Shown here in pieces: positions 25,402-32,127 of a DNA stretch of 37,335 nt. Position numbers and translations under genes: made by a program. The first letter of the stretch is position 1. Each line of letters starts with the position of its first letter. This stretch comes from Aldersonia kunmingensis (GTDB lineage Bacteria; Actinomycetota; Actinomycetes; Mycobacteriales; Mycobacteriaceae): positions 1 through 37,335 of the forward strand of contig NZ_LRRB01000034.1 of NCBI RefSeq assembly GCF_001646865.1. The letters run 5' to 3'. Under the pieces are notes generated by a model. The model did no database searches. It saw nothing but the letters and a program-made list of their open reading frames with translations, and had not been told where the DNA came from.

Positions 25402-26064
25402 TCAGCCGCCGGCGCCCGGCGCCCGCACGACGAGGTGCACGCCCGGGAAATACGCGGCGAGTTCGGTCCGCGACTTCCGCAATGCGGCCAGACCATACCC
25501 ACGCTTGCGCTGGTCGGGGCGAATCCAGATCCGGACGTCGACCTCGTTCTCGCGCAGCTCCCCGAAAACCAGCCCGACCTTGACACCGTCCTCGACGGCA
25601 ACGAGCCAGACCGCGTCCTCGTTGTCCACCCGGGTGGCCGCCTGAGCCAATTCGTCCGCGATCGGACCGGCCGGCGCGCCGGTTCCGTCTCCGGATAGGC
25701 CTTGTTCGGTTGTGCGGGCCTCGAAGATGTCGGCGTCGCCTTCTGCCGAGAACTGCCGCAGGCTCAGCCGGTCACCGCTGCTCGCGGGACGCTGCGCGAG
25801 CGTGAAGGTCAATTGACTGTTCAGGTCATCGAGCTCGGCCTTTGCCTTCAGGCGCTCGGACTTCGTCAACTGACCCAACGACATTTGCAGAATTGCCTCG
25901 GCGCCCAGCTCCGACTTGCCAAGTAAAGCCGTGATCGCGGCGATCGCCTCGGTGCGATCTTCGGCGTCGACGATTGCGTCGAGCACCTCATGTCGACGTT
26001 CGAGCGCGGTTAGAAGTGCGTCGGTGATGTCACGACGAGTAGCGGCGCGATCGACGTCCGTCAT
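25402..26064 (-). CDS. GyrA coiled-coil/GNAT fusion protein
   Basis: Residues 10-90 of this 220-residue protein match the coiled-coil dimerisation arm of the DNA gyrase A subunit: DALLTALERRHEVLDAIVD, then ITALLGKSEL, AEAILQMSLGQLTKSER and a final helix, in the same order and spacing as the GyrA block around QAQAILDMQL..L..LER. There is no gyrase catalytic domain. After a linker, residues about 97-220 form a GNAT-like domain with VWLVAVEDGVKVGLVFGE and acetyl-CoA motif A, RPDQRKRGYGLAAL; it ends about 25 residues later, so motif B is short or absent. The coil probably dimerises the protein. Acetyl acceptor unknown. The ATG has only a weak ribosome site. Confidence 0.8.
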   Translation of the reverse strand: MTDVDRAATRRDITDALLTALERRHEVLDAIVDAEDRTEAIAAITALLGKSELGAEAILQMSLGQLTKSERLKAKAELDDLNSQLTFTLAQRPASSGDRLSLRQFSAEGDADIFEARTTEQGLSGDGTGAPAGPIADELAQAATRVDNEDAVWLVAVEDGVKVGLVFGELRENEVDVRIWIRPDQRKRGYGLAALRKSRTELAAYFPGVHLVVRAPGAGG

Positions 26065-26143
26065 CTTTCACATCGTATGTGGATAGGGCGCTGACCGCCG
26101 GGTTCGCGACCGATCCCGTAGGGGCACGCGCCGCCGCGGGTTT

Positions 26144-26173
26144 GACCATACATAGCCATGAGGATGTATGGTC
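26144..26173. promoter_or_regulatory. Perfect 10-10-10 inverted repeat at the fprB promoter
   Basis: GACCATACAT and ATGTATGGTC are exact inverted copies around a 10 nt spacer. The left arm overlaps a TTGACC -35-like hexamer (26142-26147) and the right arm contains TATGGT (26167-26172), a TANNNT -10, with the fprB start 46 nt further on. This is the geometry of an operator spanning both promoter elements; a leader hairpin is excluded if the -10 is right, since it would lie upstream of the transcript. Confidence 0.55.
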
Positions 26174-26218
26174 GTGGGAGTCAGCCGGAGCGTGCGCGAG
26201 CGCGAGAGGAAGTCAGTC

Positions 26219-27871
26219 GTGGCCTACGTCATCACCCAGAACTGCTGCAAGGACGCAAGCTGCGTTCCGGTCTGCCCGGTCGACTGCATCCGCCCGTCCG
26301 CCGGCGCCGGCGAATTCACCGGCACCGAGATGCTCTACATCGACCCCGCCACCTGTATCGACTGCGGCGCGTGCCAGGAGGAATGCCCGGTCGGCGCGAT
26401 CTACGCGGACACCGATCTTCCGCCGGAGCTCGAGCGCTTCCAGGAGATCAACGCGGCTTACTTCGAGGCGAACCCGCTCGAGACCGAGCTCGTGCCGATG
26501 CCGAAGAACCACGCCGCGGTCGAGGCCGGCTCGCTGCGCGTCGCGATTATCGGCGCCGGTCCGGCGGCCTGCTACACGGCCGAAGAACTCGTCAAGGTCA
26601 CCGGCGTGGAAGTGGATCTGTTCGAGCGCCTGCCAACGCCGTACGGACTGATCCGTGCGGGCGTCGCCCCGGATCACTTGCACACGAAGGCCATCACCGA
26701 CCTGTTCGCCAAGACGTTCACCAACAAGCGCATGGCCGCGCACTTCAACGTCGAGGTCGGCAAGCACGTCACCCACGAAGAACTGCTCGCACACCATCAC
26801 GCAGTCGTCTACGCGGTTGGCGCCAACAACAGCCGTGACCTCGGAATCCCGGGCGAGACGCTGCCGGGCAACTTCGGCGCCTCGGACTTCGTCGGCTGGT
26901 ACAACGGCCATCCCGATCGCGCCGAGGACGATTTCGATCTGACCGGCGAGCGGGTCGTGATCGTCGGCAACGGCAACGTCGCCCTCGATGTCGCGCGTGT
27001 GCTGTTGATGTCGCCGGAACGGCTGCACAAGACCGATATCGCCGAGCACGCACTGAACGCATTGGGCGAAAGCGCGGTCCGCGAGGTGGTCATCGTGGCC
27101 CGCCGTGGCCCCCGCGACGCCGCGTTCTCGGCCGCCGAATTCATGGCACTCGGTCATCTCGAGGGCATCGATGTGGTCATCGAGAGCGACGACCTGGACG
27201 CAGATCCGGCCGACGATGTCGAGACCGCGTGGAAGCTCGAGATCGCGCGCGAATACGCCGAGCGGCCGCAGTCGCCGGACAACAAGCGAATCGTCTTCCG
27301 GTTCATGGCTGCACCGGTCGAGGTCGTAGGCGACGACAAGGTCACCGGCCTGCGCGTGGTGCGCAACAGCTTCGACGCGAACGGCAAACTGGTTGCCGGC
27401 GACCCGGCCACCGACGCTGAGGTCATCGAGACCTCGCTCGTTCTTCGGTCGATCGGTTACCGCGGACGCGAGATCGCCGATGTCCCCTACGACGCCGCTG
27501 CCGGCGTCGTCCCCAATGACGGTGGTCGTGTGCTCGGCGACGACGGCGAGCCGATCCCCGGCGTGTACGTATCGGGCTGGATCAAGCGTGGCCCGCGCGG
27601 CGTCATCGGCACCAACCGGACGTGCGCGGAACAGACCGTCGCACGGCTGTGGGAGGACTTCGATTCCGGCAAGCTGAGCCGCGGGGTCCAGGATCGCGAA
27701 TCGCTCGAGACGTTTCTGCACGAGCGCGGCATCGACAAGGTCGAGTGGCAGGGCTGGAAGGCGATCGACGCGGCGGAACGCTCGCGCGGTAGCGACACCA
27801 AGCGCCCACGGGTCAAGTTCGTCTCGATCGACGAGATGCTGCTGACCGCCAAAGGCACTGTCGGAGTTTAA
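26219..27871 (+). CDS. fprB: Ferredoxin/ferredoxin-NADP reductase fusion (FprB type)
   Basis: The 550-residue protein fuses an N-terminal ferredoxin (ligands near Cys9/10, 15, 19, 23 and Cys46, 49, 52, 56, a 7Fe pattern) to an adrenodoxin-reductase-like flavoenzyme: FAD loop IIGAGPAACYTAEEL, FERLPTPYGLIRAGVAPDH, NADP loop VIVGNGNVALDVARVL, and the C-terminal GVYVSGWIKRGPRGVIGTNR. It passes electrons from NADPH to ferredoxins, for example those serving cytochrome P450s. Length is close to mycobacterial FprB (575). I use the GTG at 26219 because GAGAGGA precedes it and homologues begin with AYVITQ; the frame back to 26168 would run into the promoter repeat. Confidence 0.95.
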   Translation: MAYVITQNCCKDASCVPVCPVDCIRPSAGAGEFTGTEMLYIDPATCIDCGACQEECPVGAIYADTDLPPELERFQEINAAYFEANPLETELVPMPKNHAAVEAGSLRVAIIGAGPAACYTAEELVKVTGVEVDLFERLPTPYGLIRAGVAPDHLHTKAITDLFAKTFTNKRMAAHFNVEVGKHVTHEELLAHHHAVVYAVGANNSRDLGIPGETLPGNFGASDFVGWYNGHPDRAEDDFDLTGERVVIVGNGNVALDVARVLLMSPERLHKTDIAEHALNALGESAVREVVIVARRGPRDAAFSAAEFMALGHLEGIDVVIESDDLDADPADDVETAWKLEIAREYAERPQSPDNKRIVFRFMAAPVEVVGDDKVTGLRVVRNSFDANGKLVAGDPATDAEVIETSLVLRSIGYRGREIADVPYDAAAGVVPNDGGRVLGDDGEPIPGVYVSGWIKRGPRGVIGTNRTCAEQTVARLWEDFDSGKLSRGVQDRESLETFLHERGIDKVEWQGWKAIDAAERSRGSDTKRPRVKFVSIDEMLLTAKGTVGV

Positions 27872-27873
27872 CT

Positions 27874-27892
27874 TCCGAAATTTTCATTCGGA
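27874..27892. terminator. Small hairpin between convergent fprB and orf92
   Basis: TCCGAA and TTCGGA pair around a 7 nt AT-rich loop. The hairpin fills the 12 nt gap after the fprB stop and runs into the last codons of the convergent small gene. It fits a modest bidirectional terminator. Confidence 0.5.
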
Positions 27893-28162
27893 TGGCTGCG
27901 CCGGGGAGCCACCCTCCCTGGCGAGCCGGAACCGTGCGACGAGCGCCCGGTCCAGCCGGTGCAACTCGTAGAGTTCGCTGCGCAACTCCCGCGCCGCCGC
28001 GCGATGACGCCGCTGCGCCTCCGCATTGCCGAGCCGCTCTGCGCGCGAAAGCTGTTGTTCCACAGATTCGATCGCCGCCGAGGCCTGGTCGATCTCGTAC
28101 TGCAGTAGGGCATGGAACGTCGCGGCCTGCTCGAGATCGGGATCGGGATCGGGATCGGTCAT
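27884..28162 (-). CDS. Small coiled-coil hypothetical protein
   Basis: The 92-residue protein is polar and almost wholly helical: a short acidic Asp-Pro repeat at the N-terminus (TDPDPDPDL) and two helices rich in Glu, Arg, Ala and Leu (AATFHALLQYEIDQASAAIESVEQQLSRAERLG, written here only in part by its pattern, then AAARELRSELYELHRLDRALVARFRLA). A coiled-coil hairpin is likely. I do not recognise a named family. Its frame has better coding character than the overlapping alternatives, and GGTGA lies 5-6 nt before the ATG. It converges on fprB. The first codons are built from four tandem GATCGG units. Confidence 0.6.
   Translation of the reverse strand: MTDPDPDPDLEQAATFHALLQYEIDQASAAIESVEQQLSRAERLGNAEAQRRHRAAARELRSELYELHRLDRALVARFRLAREGGSPAQPSE
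28135..28158. repeat. Tandem hexamer GATCGG x4
   Basis: Four exact copies of GATCGG lie in the first codons of the small coiled-coil gene, encoding its Asp-Pro repeat on the minus strand. Six-base units keep the reading frame, so slippage would change only the number of Asp-Pro pairs. Confidence 0.85.
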
Positions 28163-28526
28163 GATTCACCCACCCGCGCGCACCCCGAGGCGCAGGTTCC
28201 ACTCGTAGTGGCCGCCCTGTTGACCATGGCCGAATTATGGTCGGCGACCACCGGTCGAACAACCGCTTCGCCCATAGCCCGAGGACATTTCGGCATCCTC
28301 CGGATCCACCCGACACGCACGATCAAGGCCACAAACTCTCGTCATTCGAAAGAATTGGACAGGAGTCTGGACGAATGGCCAGATTGCTGTGTAGCGTCGG
28401 TTGCGACCTCGTCGGCCGCCCGTGCGGGCCGCACCGGCAAGGCGTCACGGCCCCGATTACGGGGGATGACGTGGCCGGATCGGCGCATCCGACACGAGGG
28501 CATGTTTCGTCGAGTGAAGGAAGCTG
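28163..28526. other. 364 nt intergenic region upstream of the alcohol dehydrogenase
   Basis: No convincing gene is seen. It must hold promoters for the small coiled-coil gene (minus) and the dehydrogenase (plus). It contains GACCAT and ATGGTC as inverted copies with a 9 nt spacer (28222-28242), the same outer hexamers as in the fprB repeat, and CGGAT/ATCCG with a 6 nt spacer (28476-28491). I could not settle on a -10. Confidence 0.5.
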
Positions 28527-29654
28527 ATGAAAACCAAAGGCGCTTTGATCTGGGACTTCAACCAGCCGTGGTCGATCGAGGAGATCGAGATCGGCGACCC
28601 GCGCCAGGGCGAGGTGAAGATCCAACTCGAGGCGGCGGGCATGTGCCACTCCGACCATCACCTCGTCACCGGCGGCGTGCCGATGGGCGGCTTCCCGGTC
28701 CTCGGCGGCCATGAGGGCGCCGGCATCATCACCGAGGTCGGGCCGGGCGTCGAGGACCTCGCGGTCGGCGACCACGTCGTCCTGTCGTTCATTCCGTCAT
28801 GCGGTAAGTGTCCGTCGTGTCAGGCGGGCATGCGCAACCTCTGCGACCTCGGCGCCGGCCTGCTCGGCGGCGCGTCGGTCTCCGACGGCAGCTTCCGCTA
28901 CCAGGCACGGGGCGAGAACGTTTTCCCCATGACGCTGCTCGGCACCTTCTCCCCCTACATGGTCGTCCACGAGTCCTCCGTCGTGAAGATCGACAAAAGC
29001 ATCCCCTTCGAGGTCGCCTGCATCGTCGGCTGCGGCGTGACCACCGGTTACGGCTCCGCGACACGCGCCGCCGACGTCCGTCCGGGTGAGGACGTCGCGA
29101 TCATCGGTATCGGCGGCGTCGGCATGTCGGCCCTGCAGGGCGCGGTGAACTCCGGCGCCCGCTATGTCTTCGCAGTCGACCCCGTCGAGTGGAAGCGCGA
29201 ACAGGCGCTCAAATTCGGTGCTACGCACGCGTTCGAATCGGTTGAAGCCGCCACGATGGGCGCCGCGGAAATCACCGCCGGCGGTATGTGCCGCAAGGTT
29301 ATCGTGACCGTCGGCGAGGTGCACGGCGAAGAGGTCGATAGCTGGATGGCCCTCACCGCGAAGGGCGGCACCTGCGTCGTCACCGCGATGGGCAGCCTGA
29401 TGGACAACCAGGTGACGTTGAACATGTCGATGCTCACCCTGCTGCAGAAGAACCTGCAGGGCACGCTGTTCGGCGGCGGCAACCCGCACTACGACATTCC
29501 GCACCTGCTGTCGATGTACAAGGCAGGCAAGCTCAACCTCGACGACATGGTCACTCGCGAGTACCGCCTCGAGCAGATCAACGACGGTTACCGGGACATG
29601 CTGGAAGGCAAGAACATTCGCGGTGTGATCCGCTTTACCGACGCGGACCGGTAG
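28527..29654 (+). CDS. NDMA-dependent alcohol dehydrogenase
   Basis: The 375-residue zinc alcohol dehydrogenase has the catalytic zinc region (Cys40, then GHEGAG with His62), the four structural zinc cysteines (Cys92, 95, 98, 106 in CGKCPSCQAGMRNLC) and the dinucleotide fold GIGGVGMSALQGA. Its whole-length pattern (MKTKGALIWDFNQPWSIEEIEI at the start, FGGGNPHYDIPHLLSMYKAG near the end) is that of actinobacterial nicotinoprotein, NDMA-dependent dehydrogenases. These keep NAD(H) bound and, in several actinobacteria, depend on mycofactocin for re-oxidation; no mycofactocin genes lie in this window. GAAGGAAG precedes the ATG. Alcohol substrate unknown. Confidence 0.93.
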   Translation: MKTKGALIWDFNQPWSIEEIEIGDPRQGEVKIQLEAAGMCHSDHHLVTGGVPMGGFPVLGGHEGAGIITEVGPGVEDLAVGDHVVLSFIPSCGKCPSCQAGMRNLCDLGAGLLGGASVSDGSFRYQARGENVFPMTLLGTFSPYMVVHESSVVKIDKSIPFEVACIVGCGVTTGYGSATRAADVRPGEDVAIIGIGGVGMSALQGAVNSGARYVFAVDPVEWKREQALKFGATHAFESVEAATMGAAEITAGGMCRKVIVTVGEVHGEEVDSWMALTAKGGTCVVTAMGSLMDNQVTLNMSMLTLLQKNLQGTLFGGGNPHYDIPHLLSMYKAGKLNLDDMVTREYRLEQINDGYRDMLEGKNIRGVIRFTDADR

Positions 29655-29722
29655 GAACTACCGGCCCCGCGCCGGGTCGATCAACCGAGGAGGCGGTGGC
29701 CGCGAAGGTACGCGGTCACCGC
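29648..29722. terminator. Double hairpin between convergent dehydrogenase and SDR
   Basis: First, CCGGTAG and CTACCGG pair around GAA (29648-29664), overlapping the dehydrogenase stop codon. Second, a 12 bp stem with one G-U pair (29693-29704 with 29711-29722, loop AAGGTA) overlaps the SDR stop codon. Each lies at the end of one gene, so together they form a two-way terminator. Confidence 0.65.
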
Positions 29723-30600
29723 TTCTTCGTCAGTACCTCATGCAGCTCGGTCACCGACCAGGCCGGCGAATCGTGATGGTCACGGTAGGCAAGGAACGAC
29801 GGCGACTGCCGATCGAAGCGCCCCACGAATCCGCCCGAGGCGACAAAGATTTCGCCGGTCACAGCTTCCGCTAGGTCGCTGACCAGGTAGGCGTAGGTCG
29901 GCGCCACATACTCCGGCGGTGCCGCATCGAGCGAGGCCTGCATGGTCACATCATCGAGCAGTCCGCGGCGGTGCAGATCTGCGATCTGCTCTTCGTAGTC
30001 GGAACCGGTTGACAGCCGCGTCTTCGCTCCGGGACAGACCACGTTCGCGCGCACCCCGTAGCCCTTCAACTCGGCCGCGATCGCCAGGGTCAGGCCGTTC
30101 ACCGCGCCCTTCCCGGCGGGATATCCGGTACCGCCGTAGTCGCCGAGGAACGCGAACGAACTCGTGTTCACGATCGCGCCCTTGCCGCGCGCGACCATGC
30201 GCGGCGCCGCGGCGCGGCAGGTGTGGAATGCCGTACCGACATGCGTGCGCAGCAGATTGTCGAAATCGTCGGGGTCGATGTTGAGGATCGACGACTGCGG
30301 CGGCTCCGCGATGCCCGCGCAGTTGATCAGAATGTCGATCGCGCCGAACTCCCGCTCGCAGGACGCGACAAGAGCCTCAGCCGCCGATGCCTCGGTCGGC
30401 GAACCGGCGAAGCCGATGGCCTGACCGCCACCGGACGTGATCGCATCGACCGTTTCCAGTACCGCGACGTCATCACGACCGTTGACCACCACCCCGGCGC
30501 CGAGCGCCGCGAGCAGTTCCGCAACGGAGCGGCCAATCCCGCGGCTCCCACCGACGACAACGGCACCACGGCCGGCGAGCAAGGTCGATTCACCTGTCAT
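29716..30600 (-). CDS. Short-chain dehydrogenase/reductase
   Basis: The 294-residue SDR has GGSRGIGR for dinucleotide binding, NCAG (NNAG-type), the catalytic Ser in NTSSFAF and YxxxK as YPAGK, followed by VRANVVCPGAKTR. The Asn-Gly-Arg after beta2 (VVVNGRDD) suggests NADPH. The C-terminal part (FVASGGFVGRF... HHDSPAWSVTELHEVL) looks like the SDR domains of the steroid/acyl-CoA-metabolising type, which is only a hint. I choose the ATG at 30600; the alternative TTG at 30630 has no ribosome site. It lies 88 nt after the pseudokinase with a hairpin between, so it may have its own promoter. Confidence 0.88.
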   Translation of the reverse strand: MTGESTLLAGRGAVVVGGSRGIGRSVAELLAALGAGVVVNGRDDVAVLETVDAITSGGGQAIGFAGSPTEASAAEALVASCEREFGAIDILINCAGIAEPPQSSILNIDPDDFDNLLRTHVGTAFHTCRAAAPRMVARGKGAIVNTSSFAFLGDYGGTGYPAGKGAVNGLTLAIAAELKGYGVRANVVCPGAKTRLSTGSDYEEQIADLHRRGLLDDVTMQASLDAAPPEYVAPTYAYLVSDLAEAVTGEIFVASGGFVGRFDRQSPSFLAYRDHHDSPAWSVTELHEVLTKKR

Positions 30601-30641
30601 TTCGCCAACATTAGACGAATAGCTGGTCAACTATCCAGACA

Positions 30642-30666
30642 CCAGTCCAACCCAAGGGTTGGCTGG
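30642..30666 (-). terminator. Hairpin after the pseudokinase gene
   Basis: CCAACCC and GGGTTGG are exact inverted copies with 2 nt between, extended by CCAG/CTGG with one bulged T, giving an 11 bp stem. It begins 22 nt after the pseudokinase stop on the minus strand. No T-run follows. It may instead be an operator for the SDR, whose start is 41 nt further on. Confidence 0.45.
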
Positions 30667-30688
30667 ATCGTGCGCTCTTTGCTGCTGG

Positions 30689-31978
30689 TCAGCCCGGCGC
30701 CCAGCACGGACCATCCGGCGGCGGCGTGTGCACGTAGCCGGGGTAGCACGGCAGGATCTCGGGCGCGGACGGCGCCTGCTGCACCGGCGGCGCTTGCGGA
30801 GCCTGCGGCTGACCCGGAGGCGGCGAACCGGCCCCGGGTGCCCAGCACGGACCGTCCGGCGGCGGCGTGTGTACGTAGCCGGGGTCGCACGCGAACACAC
30901 CCGGCGCACCAGGCGCAGGACTTTGCACTGCCGAAGGCGGCCGCGTCGCGGAAGTTTGGAACTGCTGATTGCCGGTGTCCGAGTCCGGAACCGACTCGGC
31001 CGCTTCCGGTTCGGAGGTTTCGGTCGTCCGTGTGGTCGTCGACGTCTTCGACGGCTTCGTCGTAGTTGTCGGCAGGGCGGCAGTTGTCTCCGAGGTCGAG
31101 GTGACGACCCTGGCCACCTCCGACGAGGATCCCGAACCGAGCAGCATGCCGGTCGCGACAGCGATCAGGACGACCGCGGCCGCTGCGGCCGCTCCGATCA
31201 GTACCTTCCGGTTCCGCGCCGCAGCGGCGGCGATGCCAGCCGCGCCCGTCGGTGTCGTCGCTGCCCGCATCGGGCCAGTCACTCCCGCGGCATCGCTTGC
31301 GGCAATGACGAATTCGCTGACGGATCGGTACCGATCCAACGGCGCAAGGGCGGTTCCGCGTGCGACTACGTCATCGAATTCGGCCGGAACGCCGGGCACT
31401 GCCGCCGACGGCCGAAGCGGCTCACGACTCGACCAGGGAAACGCTGTGCCGGTAAGACATTCGTAGAGGACGGTGGTCAGCCCGTACACTCCGGACGCGT
31501 TGCCGGCGTTGGTCGGGAGGCCGACCTCGCTGAGCAGAACCTGCCCGTTGTCGCGCACGAGGACGTTCGCCGACGCGACCTCTTGACTGTTCAAACCAGC
31601 CGCCCGCACGGCCTGCAAGCCGGTCGCCATCTGGGTCACGACATCGACGGCCTGTTGCGGCGGCATCGCACCTGATGCTTCCAGTCGCTGCCATAGATTG
31701 GTGCCCTCCACCTGCGGCGACACACGGAACAGGCGACTACCGACCTGCCCGAAGTCGTACACCGGCACGACGTTTGGGCTCTTGACCTGTGCCGCGAGCT
31801 CCGCGTCGCGCGCGAACCGCTCCCGGTACTGGTAATCGTCGGCGGCCTCCGCCGGGAGCGCGCGCAGCAGAACTGGCTGCCGCGAGGTGGTGTCGACGGC
31901 AGCCCATACCTCGCCCATGACGTCCTGGCTGACGAGGCGTTCCAACCGGTACTTGCCGAACAGGGCGCCGACCTGCAT
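30689..31978 (-). CDS. Membrane-anchored Ser/Thr pseudokinase with extracellular Cys-paired repeats
   Basis: The 429-residue protein is laid out like PknB: kinase-fold domain (about 8-228), one membrane helix (258-281), a Thr/Ser-rich linker and a short outer tail. The fold is recognisable (MGEVWAAVD, NVVPVYDFG, ANVLV, VYGLTTVLYECLTGTAFP), but the catalytic residues are gone: the Gly loop reads LVSQDVMGEV, the VAIK Lys is Arg39 (VLLRAL), HRD is SQE (131-133) and DFG is EVG (151-153). It should not phosphorylate; a scaffold or sensing role is inferred. Outside, two near-identical units PGYVHTPPPDGPCWAPG, each with a Cys pair (364/378 and 411/425), end exactly at the C-terminus. The ATG at 31978 has GGAGAGG upstream. 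Confidence 0.88.
   Translation of the reverse strand: MQVGALFGKYRLERLVSQDVMGEVWAAVDTTSRQPVLLRALPAEAADDYQYRERFARDAELAAQVKSPNVVPVYDFGQVGSRLFRVSPQVEGTNLWQRLEASGAMPPQQAVDVVTQMATGLQAVRAAGLNSQEVASANVLVRDNGQVLLSEVGLPTNAGNASGVYGLTTVLYECLTGTAFPWSSREPLRPSAAVPGVPAEFDDVVARGTALAPLDRYRSVSEFVIAASDAAGVTGPMRAATTPTGAAGIAAAAARNRKVLIGAAAAAAVVLIAVATGMLLGSGSSSEVARVVTSTSETTAALPTTTTKPSKTSTTTRTTETSEPEAAESVPDSDTGNQQFQTSATRPPSAVQSPAPGAPGVFACDPGYVHTPPPDGPCWAPGAGSPPPGQPQAPQAPPVQQAPSAPEILPCYPGYVHTPPPDGPCWAPG
30700..30891. repeat. 51 bp direct repeat encoding the outer Cys-pair units
   Basis: The segments 30700-30750 and 30841-30891 match at 48 of 51 positions and encode the two PGYVHTPPPDGPCWAPG units of the pseudokinase. 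The DNA similarity is as high as the protein similarity, so the duplication is recent or kept uniform by gene conversion. Confidence 0.9.
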
Positions 31979-32034
31979 CCCACCCTCTCCCATTCATCGG
32001 GTCAATCTGACGAGTCTTCCCCCAACCCGCGTCG

Positions 32035-32040
32035 AGTATA
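32035..32040 (-). promoter_or_regulatory. Putative -10 of the pseudokinase gene
   Basis: TATACT on the minus strand lies about 57 nt before the pseudokinase ATG and downstream of the mntH hairpin. It fits TANNNT; I see no clear -35. Confidence 0.35.
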
Positions 32041-32080
32041 GGTGCGGCGGCGCAACTTCTCCTGCCGCGTCAAGTCACCT

Positions 32081-32099
32081 CGGCACTGAAGAAGTGCCG
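32081..32099 (-). terminator. Terminator hairpin after the Nramp gene
   Basis: CGGCACT and AGTGCCG pair perfectly around a 5 nt loop, starting 29 nt after the Nramp stop on the minus strand. It separates that gene from the pseudokinase. Confidence 0.55.
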
Positions 32100-32127
32100 C
32101 CGAACTGGGGAATCGACTCGAAAAGGG

